Part shown: one piece after another, positions 1 to 6,944 of the stretch
Numbering within the stretch: position 1 is the stretch's first letter
Layout of the letters: each line of letters begins with the position of its first letter
Assembly (NCBI GenBank): GCA_023459535.1
Contig: JAEWTK010000160.1
Location: forward strand, 1-7,501
Direction of reading: 5' to 3'
DNA length: 7,501 nt
Source of the DNA: Pseudomonadota bacterium
Lineage (GTDB): Bacteria; Pseudomonadota; Gammaproteobacteria; Burkholderiales; Methylophilaceae
Notes under the pieces: generated by a model
What the model saw: the letters and a program-made list of their open reading frames with translations, nothing else
Database searches by the model: none
What the model was told of the DNA's origin: nothing
Translations under genes and position numbers: made by a program

Positions 1-69
1 TAGCTCAGTTGGTAGAGCCCTGGATTGTGATTCCAGTTGTCGTGGGTTCGAGCCCCATCAGCCACCCCA
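1..69 (+). tRNA. tRNA-His (anticodon GTG), 5' end cut by the window
   Basis: Reads histidine CAC/CAU codons. The cloverleaf can be traced from base 8 onward. The D arm is GCTC/GAGC (3-6, 15-18). The anticodon stem is CTGGA/TCCAG (20-24, 32-36) around the loop TTGTGAT, with anticodon GTG at 27-29. The T arm is GTGGG/CCCAT (42-46, 54-58) with the loop TTCGAGC. The 3' acceptor strand CAGCCAC lies at 59-65. The discriminator base is C66, as expected for bacterial tRNA-His, which pairs it with an extra G at -1. CCA is encoded at 67-69. The seven 5' acceptor bases and G-1 lie upstream of the window, so that pairing cannot be checked here. Confidence 0.96.
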
Positions 70-99
70 TCTTTCCTCTGTTCATGTATTGAAATATAC

Positions 100-133
100 G
101 CCGACCATATCTTGGCTCGGCTGCTGCATTTTT
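100..133 (+). terminator. possible rho-independent terminator after tRNA-His
   Basis: An eight-pair stem can be drawn: GCCGACCA (100-107) against TGG-TCGGC (113-121), with C116 bulged and a five-base loop TATCT. A T-rich run (TTTTTCTTGTTT, 129-140) follows, but only after seven intervening bases, so the geometry is not classical. It fits ending the tRNA transcript before the next gene. It could instead be an incidental hairpin. Confidence 0.35.
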
Positions 134-140
134 CTTGTTT

Positions 141-175
141 CTGGCAAACTGGCTGTAATAGGCTAAGATAAGCCT
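141..175 (+). promoter_or_regulatory. weak sigma-70-like promoter candidate with GGCT repeats
   Basis: CTGGCA (141-146) and TAAGAT (164-169) are separated by 17 bases. Each matches its sigma-70 consensus hexamer at four of six positions. The -10 candidate lies inside a short inverted repeat, AGGCT (160-164) and AGCCT (171-175). GGCTNNNATA also recurs at 151-160 and 161-170, one helical turn apart. This could be a promoter with an operator over the -10, but each element is weak and none is demonstrated. Confidence 0.25.
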
Positions 176-201
176 GTCTAAATCTACTGTAGCCAGCAAC
201 C

Positions 202-2880
202 ATGAGCCAGCACCATCTCAAGCCTCTCTTCGCGCCAAAATCCGTAGCGGTGTTTGGTGCCAGTGATCGTGCAGATTCGGTCGGGCAGATCGTGTTTCAG
301 AATATGTTGCAGAGTGGCTACCAAGGTGCGCTTTATCCCGTTAATCCCAAGCACAAGAAAATTCAGGGAGTCAAAGCCTTTGCCTCGCTGGCGCAGATCG
401 AAGAGCCGGTTGAACTGGCGGTGATTGCAACCCCGGCCAATACGGTGCCGGACATCATCGAGCAATGCGGCAAGCATCAGGTCAGGGCGGCTGTCATCAT
501 CACCGCCGGCTTCGGCGAGACTGGTGAAGCCGGCAAAGTGCTTGAGCGACAGGTGCTGGAAACCGCGCAACATTATGGTGTGCGGTTGATCGGGCCGAAT
601 TGTCTGGGGGTCATGCGACCGGATATCGGCCTTAATGCCACCTTCAACAAAGGCAGTGCCAATGTCGGTAATCTGGCTTTTGTTTCGCAATCCGGTGCTC
701 TTTGCACCGCGATTCTCGACTGGGCGCAGACCAACGATGTCGGTTTTTCCAGTGTCGTTTCCCTTGGTTCTTCGCTTGACGTCGATTTCGGCGAGATTCT
801 CGATTACCTGATCTCCGACACCAAAACCCAGAGCATCCTGCTTTATATCGAAGGCATACGCGATGCGCGCAGCTTCATGAGCGGCATCCGCGCCGCCGCG
901 CGCATCAAGCCGGTAATCCTGGTCAAGGTCGGGCGGCATGCCGTCGCTTCGCGTGCGGCGATGTCGCATACGGCTTCGTTGGTCGGCTCTGATGATGCTT
1001 TCGATGCGGCAGTCAGGCGTGCCGGGGTCGTCCGCGTGCAGACCATCACGCAGCTTTTTTCTGCTGCCAAGGCACTGTCCTGCGGTTTTCATCCGACCGG
1101 CAACCGTCTTGCCATCGTTACCAATGGCGGTGGCCCTGGCGTCATGGCGACCGACTGTGCGGCTGACCTCGGGCTGGAGATGGCGGAACTCTCAAGTGAG
1201 ACGCTGGAAAAGCTCAATCAGGCCTTACCCTCCACCTGGTCGCATGGCAATCCGGTCGACATTATCGGTGATGCGCAGGCCGACCGCTATCAACATGCGG
1301 TACAGGCTTGTCTGGAAGATCCGGGCGTCGATGGTGTGTTGACTATCCTGACGCCGCAGGCGATGACCAGGCCGCTGGAAGCAGCCAATGCCGTTATCGA
1401 ACTTTCCAACCGGTACAGCAAGCCGTTTTTGGCCTGCTGGATGGGTGGTGCACAGGTCGATTCGTCGCGCGCGGCATTCAATCGCGCCAGAAAACCGAGT
1501 TTCAGGACACCGGAGCCGGCGGTCGAAGTGTTTTCCTATTTGAGCGCCTATTATCAGAACCAGAAACTGTTGATGCAGATGCCGGGCCCGCTCTCGCATC
1601 ATTTGGAGCCGGATGTGGAAGGCGCGCGCATGGTTATAGAAGGCGCTTTGCAGGAGCGACGCAAGATCCTGAGCGAGATGGAATCCAAGGCTTTGCTCTC
1701 CGCCTTTCATATTCCGGTGGCGCAGACGCTGGTAGCGCATTCACCCAATGAAGCGTTGTTGATTGCCCAGCAGTTGGGCTTTCCAGTGGCGATGAAAGTC
1801 AATTCGCCGGATATCACGCACAAGACCGATGCCGGCGGCGTGATGCTCAATCTCGCCAATGCGCAGGCGGTGCGTGCTGCGTATCACGAGATCATCGAGA
1901 ATCTGCAGCACAATCGTCCAGAGGCAAGGATTGATGGCATTTCGATTGAGCCCATGATCGTCAAGCCGAACGGCCGTGAACTCATGGTTGGTGTGACCAA
2001 TGACCCGATCTTCGGTCCGCTGATTACGTTCGGTGCCGGTGGTACGACCGTGGAAGTGATGGGCGACCGTTCGGTGACGTTGCCTCCGCTGAACGCGTTT
2101 CTGGTCAAGGATCTGATTCAGGGGACGCATGTGGCGAAAATGTTGGGGGCGTTCCGTCACATGCCGCCGGCTGATATGCAGGCATTGGAAAGCGTATTGC
2201 TGCGTGTCTCGGAAATGGTCTGTGAACTGCCGATGCTGATGGAGATGGATATCAACCCGCTGATACTGGACGAATCCGGCGTGCTGGCCGCCGATGCACG
2301 GGTGGTGGTGGAATTGCGTCAGCCCAGTGCCGATCGCTATGCACATATGGCGATCTATCCTTATCCGACGCATCTGGTCAGCAACTGGCAACTGGCGGAT
2401 GGCACCGACCTGGTGATCCGCCCGATTCGACCGGAGGATGCCGGGATCGAGCAGGCGTTCGTGCGCAATCTGTCGGAGGAGGCGCGCTATTTCCGCTTCA
2501 TGAACAGTGTGCAGGAACTGAGTGAGGCGATGCTGGTGCGATTCACGCAGATCGATTACAGCCGTGAGATGGCGCTGGTAGCGGTGGCTGAGGAAGACGG
2601 ACAGGAAGTTGAACTGGGCGTTACGCGCTTCGCCATCAATCCGGACGGTGAAAGCTGCGATTTCGCGCTGGTGATCGCCGACCGCATGCGTGGCAAGGGA
2701 CTGGGTAACAAATTGATGACGGCGCTGATGGATGCCGCGCGTTCCAAGGGCTTGAAGGTGATGGAGGGCGAGGTGCTGAAAAGTAACACCAGTATGCTGA
2801 AACTGATGCAGCGCCTGAATTTCAGCATCGAAGCCAGCCCGGACGATGACAGTGTCAAAAAAGTACGTAAGGTGCTGTAG
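202..2880 (+). CDS. Pat/PatZ-like protein: NDP-forming acyl-CoA synthetase fused to GNAT lysine acetyltransferase
   Basis: An 892-residue cytoplasmic protein with the architecture and length of Salmonella Pat/E. coli PatZ (886 residues). That family acetylates lysines of metabolic enzymes, classically acetyl-CoA synthetase. Domains in order: CoA-binding Rossmann fold (about 10-140, with VAVFGAS near residue 15 and GPNCLG at 131-136); succinyl-CoA-ligase-like folds (about 150-460, with SQSGAL, E217 and SHTASL at 255-260); ATP-grasp (about 494-705, with HKTDAGG from H540); GNAT (about 728-892, acetyl-CoA loop RMRGKGLG at 828-835). H256, E217 and H540 sit where ADP-forming acyl-CoA synthetases carry the phosphohistidine, its partner Glu and the second His, so ligase activity is plausible. 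D820 replaces the usual GNAT Glu. ATG 202 is the first possible start after the in-frame TAG at 190-192. No clear ribosome site precedes it. The deacetylase-family gene follows two bases downstream. Product family is secure; the actual reaction is inference. Confidence 0.93.
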   Translation: MSQHHLKPLFAPKSVAVFGASDRADSVGQIVFQNMLQSGYQGALYPVNPKHKKIQGVKAFASLAQIEEPVELAVIATPANTVPDIIEQCGKHQVRAAVIITAGFGETGEAGKVLERQVLETAQHYGVRLIGPNCLGVMRPDIGLNATFNKGSANVGNLAFVSQSGALCTAILDWAQTNDVGFSSVVSLGSSLDVDFGEILDYLISDTKTQSILLYIEGIRDARSFMSGIRAAARIKPVILVKVGRHAVASRAAMSHTASLVGSDDAFDAAVRRAGVVRVQTITQLFSAAKALSCGFHPTGNRLAIVTNGGGPGVMATDCAADLGLEMAELSSETLEKLNQALPSTWSHGNPVDIIGDAQADRYQHAVQACLEDPGVDGVLTILTPQAMTRPLEAANAVIELSNRYSKPFLACWMGGAQVDSSRAAFNRARKPSFRTPEPAVEVFSYLSAYYQNQKLLMQMPGPLSHHLEPDVEGARMVIEGALQERRKILSEMESKALLSAFHIPVAQTLVAHSPNEALLIAQQLGFPVAMKVNSPDITHKTDAGGVMLNLANAQAVRAAYHEIIENLQHNRPEARIDGISIEPMIVKPNGRELMVGVTNDPIFGPLITFGAGGTTVEVMGDRSVTLPPLNAFLVKDLIQGTHVAKMLGAFRHMPPADMQALESVLLRVSEMVCELPMLMEMDINPLILDESGVLAADARVVVELRQPSADRYAHMAIYPYPTHLVSNWQLADGTDLVIRPIRPEDAGIEQAFVRNLSEEARYFRFMNSVQELSEAMLVRFTQIDYSREMALVAVAEEDGQEVELGVTRFAINPDGESCDFALVIADRMRGKGLGNKLMTALMDAARSKGLKVMEGEVLKSNTSMLKLMQRLNFSIEASPDDDSVKKVRKVL
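2868..2874 (+). promoter_or_regulatory. ribosome binding site for the deacetylase gene, inside the upstream gene
   Basis: TAAGGTG lies eight bases before ATG 2883, within the last codons of the acetyltransferase gene. It supports this start and suggests that the two genes are read from one message with coupled translation. Confidence 0.7.
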
Positions 2881-2882
2881 GC

Positions 2883-3806
2883 ATGCATACGGCTTACATC
2901 ACCCATCCGGCTTGCCTGGGGCACGACATGGGCGAGATCTTTCCCGAGGAAGCCGCCCGTATTCATGCGATTCACGATCAGCTGATTGCCTCCGGATTGC
3001 TGGACCTGTTGCTGCCTTTTGAGGCCGTGCCGGCGAGCAAGGAACAGCTGATGCTGGTGCATGCGCCCGAGTACGTCGAGCGGGTGTTCGCGCTTTCGCC
3101 CGAATCGGGTTTTGTCGAGCTCGATGGCGATACGCGCATGAATTCGCACAGTCTGCAGGCGGCATTGCATGCAGCTGGTGCCGTTATCACTGCAGTTGAT
3201 CTGGTGATGTCAGGTCAGGTGCAGAACGCATTCTGCAATATCCGCCCCCCCGGCCATCATGCCGGCCGCGCCAGCGCTTCCGGCTTCTGCCTGTTCAATA
3301 ATGTCGCGATTGGCGCCGCTCATGCCTTGCAGCATCACGGTTTGCAGCGGGTGGCCATCGCCGATTTCGATGTGCATCACGGTAACGGCACCGAAGAAAT
3401 CTTTCATGATGATCCGCGCGTGATGCTGTGTTCCACTTTCCGCCATCCCTATTATCCGCATAGCGGCGCTGACAGCGGCAATGATCACATCATCAATGTG
3501 CCGCTGGAGGTGGGCTGCAAGGGTGCTGAATTCCGTACCGCTGTCAGTGAGCACTGGCTACCGGCGCTGGAAAGTTTCCAGCCACAACTCGTACTGATTT
3601 CTGCTGGTTTTGATGCGCACCGGGAGGATGACATGGGCGGGCTGGCCTTGCAGGAGGCAGATTACCGCTGGGTGACCGAAGCGTTGAAGGATGTGGCAAG
3701 CCGCCATGCCGGCGGCCGAATCGTTTCCGCGCTGGAGGGTGGTTATGCGCTGAGTGCGCTGGGGCGCAGTGTCATGACACATATCAAGAGTCTGGCCGAT
3801 CTGTAA
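2883..3806 (+). CDS. histone deacetylase-family zinc amidohydrolase (AcuC/class II HDAC-like)
   Basis: A 307-residue soluble enzyme of the arginase/deacetylase fold, predicted to hydrolyse an acetyl-amide such as acetyl-lysine. The active-site set is complete. RPPGHHA carries the His dyad H125-H126. DFDVHHGNG gives zinc ligands D163 and H165. SAGFDAH gives the third ligand D244. LEGGY gives the catalytic Tyr position, Y288. GFCLFNN, just after the His dyad, is typical of class II-like bacterial members. The length fits a single catalytic domain, with no signal peptide or membrane segment. The start is two bases after the stop of the Pat-like gene, with a good ribosome site. This position suggests that it removes acyl groups added by its neighbour. 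Relatives include AcuC, acetylpolyamine amidohydrolases and HDAH enzymes, so the substrate cannot be fixed from sequence. No base runs or codon use set it apart from the upstream gene. Confidence 0.93.
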   Translation: MHTAYITHPACLGHDMGEIFPEEAARIHAIHDQLIASGLLDLLLPFEAVPASKEQLMLVHAPEYVERVFALSPESGFVELDGDTRMNSHSLQAALHAAGAVITAVDLVMSGQVQNAFCNIRPPGHHAGRASASGFCLFNNVAIGAAHALQHHGLQRVAIADFDVHHGNGTEEIFHDDPRVMLCSTFRHPYYPHSGADSGNDHIINVPLEVGCKGAEFRTAVSEHWLPALESFQPQLVLISAGFDAHREDDMGGLALQEADYRWVTEALKDVASRHAGGRIVSALEGGYALSALGRSVMTHIKSLADL

Positions 3807-3868
3807 GTCAAGGTGGTGCAGATGAGGCATATTTTCCTGCTTCAAGCCGGCCGAAAAGGCTTATCTGA

Positions 3869-3897
3869 TTGATGCTGCAAGCCATTACGGTTATATT
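3869..3897 (+). promoter_or_regulatory. sigma-70-like promoter for the response regulator-mshM unit
   Basis: TTGATG (3869-3874) and TATATT (3892-3897) are separated by 17 bases. They match the -35 consensus at four of six positions and the -10 consensus at five of six. Transcription would begin near 3904 and leave a leader of about 60 bases before ATG 3963. This is the best promoter candidate in the 156-base gap (3807-3962). That gap also holds a small AAGCC/GGCTT hairpin (3844-3862) without a T-tract, so no terminator for the deacetylase gene is evident. Confidence 0.55.
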
Positions 3898-3948
3898 AGG
3901 GAAAAATGCCTTACTTTCTGTTTTTAAAAATAAATCAATAATTGTCGC

Positions 3949-3955
3949 GGGAAGA
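3949..3955 (+). promoter_or_regulatory. ribosome binding site deciding the regulator start at ATG 3963
   Basis: GGGAAGA lies seven bases before ATG 3963. The longer reading frame opens at TTG 3942, but that codon is preceded only by an AT-rich stretch with no Shine-Dalgarno match. The internal ATG is therefore the better start. Confidence 0.7.
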
Positions 3956-3962
3956 CCCTCAG

Positions 3963-5384
3963 ATGGCTGAACAAAATCCCACCCTGATCATCATCGATGA
4001 TGATCCCCTGATTACCGATACCCTGCATTACGTTCTGAGCAAGCATTTCGATGTCTATGTCGCAGAATCCAGAGCACAAGCCAAAAGTCTCTTGAGGCAG
4101 CTGGAAGTGCCGCCGGCGCTGGCGCTGGTGGATCTCGGTTTGCCGCCCGTGCCGCATAAGCCGGATGAGGGCTTCAAGGTGATTGGCGAGTTGCTGGCGC
4201 ATTCGCCGACCATGAAGATCCATGTGCTTTCCGGCCAGAATGAAGAGATCAACGTCAAGCACGCGATGGCGTTGGGCGCAGTCGACTTCATTCCCAAGCC
4301 CTGCGATGTGGATCGCCTGAAGGAGATCCTGCAGAATGCGCTGAAATTGCAGGAAGCGGAAAAGACCGAAGGCAGCAAGGAACAGGAAAGTTGCGGGCTG
4401 CTGGGAGAAAGCCTGCCGATGCAGACCCTGCGCACGCAGATCACCCAGTTCGCCGACGCGCCTTTCCCGGTGTTGATCGAGGGTGAATCCGGCAGCGGCA
4501 AGGAGCTGGTGGCGAACTGTCTTCACCGTTTGAGCAGTCGCGCACGTCAGCCCTACCTTTCCGTCAACTGTGCGGCCATTTCGCCGACGCTGGCGGAATC
4601 CATCCTGTTCGGTCACGGCAAAGGCGCTTTTACTGGCGCCCAGACCTCGCATACCGGCTATTTCGAGGATGCCGGTGAAGGTACGCTGTTTCTTGATGAG
4701 ATCGGCGAGCTTCCGCTGGAGATGCAATCCAAGTTGCTACGCGTGCTGGAGAACGGCGAATACCAGCGTATCGGCGAGACGCAGACGCGCAAGAGCAAAG
4801 CGCGCATCATCGCCGCTACCAACCGCGACTTGCGTGAGGAGGTGAGAAACAGCCATTTCCGCATCGATCTTTATCACCGGCTGAGTGTATTTACCGTGCG
4901 CGTGCCACCGTTACGCGACTTGGGTGATGACCGTTATGCGCTGCTGGATTATTACAGTGATTTCTATGCGCGGGAGACCGGCAGAAAACCTTTCAAATTC
5001 GATAACAGGGCCGGCCAGCGCTGGCTGGATTATCACTTCCCGGGCAATGTGCGTGAATTACGCAATATCATCATCCGCCTGATGGCGAAATATGCCGGGC
5101 AGTCGGTAAGCGATGTGCAACTGGCGGCCGAGCTGGATCTGATGCAACTGACTTCGCCCAATGACGTGGCGGCGTTGAATGATGATGTGGCACTTTCCAA
5201 TCAGGCCATGCGTCATTTGCAGACACAGGCCAATGTCAATCTAGATCAGGTGCTGAAAACCTGGGAAAAAGCCTATGTTGATGCCGCGCTGAAGATTACG
5301 CACGGCAACCTCAGCCAGGCTGCCAAGCTGCTCGGCATCAACCGCACCACCTTGTACAGCCGCATGCAGATGCAAGAGCAATAA
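3963..5384 (+). CDS. sigma-54-dependent response regulator (receiver, AAA+, Fis HTH), NtrC family
   Basis: A 473-residue cytoplasmic transcription activator. The receiver domain (about 6-125) has the acidic pocket D12-D14, phospho-acceptor D57 in VDLGLPP, S90 and K112 in FIPKP. The DLGLPP.P...EGF pattern resembles the PrsR-type receivers of PEP-CTERM/exosortase loci. The AAA+ domain (about 145-385) has Walker A GESGSGKE (174-181), the sigma-54 contact loop GAFTGA (221-226), Walker B FLDE (D245-E246), FRIDLYHRL arginine-finger region and PGNVREL (360-366). A Fis-type helix-turn-helix closes the protein (about 448-473). G219 stands where many relatives have Glu just before KGAFTGA, but that position varies in the family. 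All features needed for phosphorylation-controlled activation of sigma-54 polymerase are present. No kinase is visible within the window. The stop overlaps the start of the mshM-like gene by one base (TAATG), so the two are probably cotranscribed. Confidence 0.93.
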   Translation: MAEQNPTLIIIDDDPLITDTLHYVLSKHFDVYVAESRAQAKSLLRQLEVPPALALVDLGLPPVPHKPDEGFKVIGELLAHSPTMKIHVLSGQNEEINVKHAMALGAVDFIPKPCDVDRLKEILQNALKLQEAEKTEGSKEQESCGLLGESLPMQTLRTQITQFADAPFPVLIEGESGSGKELVANCLHRLSSRARQPYLSVNCAAISPTLAESILFGHGKGAFTGAQTSHTGYFEDAGEGTLFLDEIGELPLEMQSKLLRVLENGEYQRIGETQTRKSKARIIAATNRDLREEVRNSHFRIDLYHRLSVFTVRVPPLRDLGDDRYALLDYYSDFYARETGRKPFKFDNRAGQRWLDYHFPGNVRELRNIIIRLMAKYAGQSVSDVQLAAELDLMQLTSPNDVAALNDDVALSNQAMRHLQTQANVNLDQVLKTWEKAYVDAALKITHGNLSQAAKLLGINRTTLYSRMQMQEQ

Positions 5385-6871
5385 TGTATTACGCCCATTT
5401 CGGACTCAAGGAACCACCCTACAAGATCACGCCGAACACGGAATTCTTTTTCTCAGGCGGCAATCGCGGCGCCATTCTCGATGCGCTGACCTATGCCATC
5501 ACCAGCGGAGAGGGCATCGTCAAGGTGGTGGGCGAAGTCGGTAGCGGCAAGACCATGCTCTGTCGCATGCTGCAAACCCTGTTGCCGGAAAAGGTGGAGA
5601 GTGTCTATCTGGCCAATCCCAGTGTGGCGCCGGAAGATGTGCTGCATGCCATCGCATTCGAGTTGCAACTGGAGTTGCCGCCGGACGCCGATCGCTTGCG
5701 CGTCATGCAGGTGCTGCATACCTATTTGCTCGATCGCTACGCCGAAGGTCGGCAGGTGGTGATCTTCGTTGAGGAAGCGCAGGGCATGCCGCTGGCGACG
5801 CTGGAGGAAATCCGCTTGCTGTCCAATCTGGAAACCCGGCATGACAAGTTGCTGCAGATCGTACTTTTCGGCCAGCCGGAACTGGACGAGAACCTCAACG
5901 AAACACAGATCCGCCAGCTGCGTGAACGCATCACCCACAGTTTCAACCTCGGTCCGTTGGTTGAGCAGGACGTGGCGGATTACCTGATTTTCCGTCTGCG
6001 TGCCGCCGGCTATTTCGGCCCGCACCTGTTCTCCAAGTCCGCCATCCGCATGATCGCAAAATCGTCCGAAGGCTTGGTCAGGCGCATTAATATTCTGGCT
6101 GACAAGGCTTTGCTAGCGGCATTTTCAGAGAACGTCTATCAGGTCACGCCCAAGCATGTGAAAGCCGCTATCCGTGATAGCGAGTTCGGCGCGGAACAGC
6201 TTAAAAGGGGCAATTCACGAAAACTGATGCTGGCTGCTTTCGCGATTCTGTTGTTGGGGCTGGTTCTTGGCTACCTTGTTAATCTCTGGCAAAACCAGAG
6301 CCAGCAGCCTGCTGCAGTTACCGCTACCGATGCAATCGAGTCGACGGAGACGACAATGCCATCGGCAAATGCAGTAGAGGCCGTGACTGAACCTATAGCC
6401 GAACCTGGAGAGATGTCACCGCAAGCAGCGCAGGAGAGCGTGGCCAGGACTGAAGGCCAACCCAGTGTCGTCATTCAACCTGAAACAATGCCGGAAACAG
6501 CAGCATCGGCTGCAGGCGACCTGCAATCCAATGCTGGCAACGATATTCTCGAGCGCAGGTTGAGCGTTACGCAGCAATGGCTGAGTCAGAAGCCGGCTTC
6601 GACGGTCAGTATTCAGCTCATGGGCAGCGCCAATGACACGCAGTTACGGAGGCAACTGGAATCACTCGCGGGCCAACTGGAACTGGATAATCTCTATGTG
6701 TACCGCACACAGGTCAACAATGCACCTTTCCTGACCGTGCTTTACGGCAGTTATGTGGATCGTCTGGCTGCGCAGGAAGCGATGCGGCAATTGCCGGCAG
6801 GTTTGCGTTCCTATCGCCCGCATCTGCGAACTATTGGTGGAATATTGCAGGAAACAAAGCAGTTTCAATAG
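5384..6871 (+). CDS. mshM: MshM/GspA/ExeA-type AAA ATPase with transmembrane anchor and SPOR-like domain
   Basis: A 495-residue inner-membrane protein of the MSHA pilus/type II secretion accessory ATPase family. The N-terminal opening ([21 protein letters not shown]) and the ATPase core are typical. Walker A is GEVGSGKT (50-57). The Walker B strand is VVIFVEEAQ, with E130-E131 where a D-E pair is more usual. One membrane helix spans about 281-302 (LMLAAFAILLLGLVLGY). A low-complexity linker rich in A, E, T, P and Q runs from about 303 to 385. A SPOR-like fold follows (about 406-490), with the SIQLMGS and LTVLYGSYVDR strands characteristic of that peptidoglycan-binding family. Topology would be ATPase in the cytoplasm and SPOR in the periplasm. 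By analogy with ExeA, which helps assemble the ExeD secretin through peptidoglycan binding, it may position the MshL ring encoded next. Family membership is secure; MshM rather than GspA is inferred from mshL beside it. Confidence 0.85.
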   Translation: MYYAHFGLKEPPYKITPNTEFFFSGGNRGAILDALTYAITSGEGIVKVVGEVGSGKTMLCRMLQTLLPEKVESVYLANPSVAPEDVLHAIAFELQLELPPDADRLRVMQVLHTYLLDRYAEGRQVVIFVEEAQGMPLATLEEIRLLSNLETRHDKLLQIVLFGQPELDENLNETQIRQLRERITHSFNLGPLVEQDVADYLIFRLRAAGYFGPHLFSKSAIRMIAKSSEGLVRRINILADKALLAAFSENVYQVTPKHVKAAIRDSEFGAEQLKRGNSRKLMLAAFAILLLGLVLGYLVNLWQNQSQQPAAVTATDAIESTETTMPSANAVEAVTEPIAEPGEMSPQAAQESVARTEGQPSVVIQPETMPETAASAAGDLQSNAGNDILERRLSVTQQWLSQKPASTVSIQLMGSANDTQLRRQLESLAGQLELDNLYVYRTQVNNAPFLTVLYGSYVDRLAAQEAMRQLPAGLRSYRPHLRTIGGILQETKQFQ

Positions 6872-6872
6872 C

Positions 6873-6902
6873 TTGATGTTGCTGTTTGAAGCGGGTTATA
6901 GG
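6873..6902 (+). promoter_or_regulatory. promoter-like sequence upstream of mshL
   Basis: TTGATG (6873-6878) and TATAGG (6897-6902) are separated by 18 bases, with four of six matches each. The arrangement TTGATG then GGTTATA repeats the one in front of the response regulator at 3869-3895. It could give mshL its own transcript. With only 73 bases after the ATPase gene and no terminator in between, readthrough is equally possible. Confidence 0.35.
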
Positions 6903-6944
6903 GTAAACTAATCAGCGAGCTCAATGTAGATGGTGTGTGTGCGT

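Noticed and set aside
184..1092. 302-codon open frame on the minus strand, antisense to the Pat-like gene
   Set aside because: It lies wholly opposite a well-supported gene, its translation is rich in Arg/His/Asp with no recognisable motif, and long antisense frames are expected from the codon bias of the sense gene.
1741..2391. 216-codon minus-strand frame opposite the ATP-grasp region
   Set aside because: Its His/Arg/Gln-rich composition is typical of a shadow frame, and it has no independent signal.
3826..3840. Possible sigma-54 promoter (GGCAT...TGC) between the deacetylase and the regulator
   Set aside because: The spacing between the GG and GC dinucleotides is 11 bases instead of 10 and the flanks match poorly. 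A better sigma-70-like site lies just downstream.
3844..3862. AAGCC/GGCTT hairpin as terminator for the deacetylase gene
   Set aside because: The stem is only five pairs with a nine-base loop, and no T-tract follows.
3838..3883. Near-identical 11-mers TGCTTCAAGCC and TGCTGCAAGCC as a direct repeat
   Set aside because: There are only two copies of 11 bases, 35 bases apart, with no further copies or att-like context. This is likely chance.
3924..4727. 267-codon minus-strand frame opposite the response regulator
   Set aside because: It mirrors conserved receiver and AAA+ codons, has a low-complexity Gln/Arg/His translation, and no domain or ribosome site supports it.
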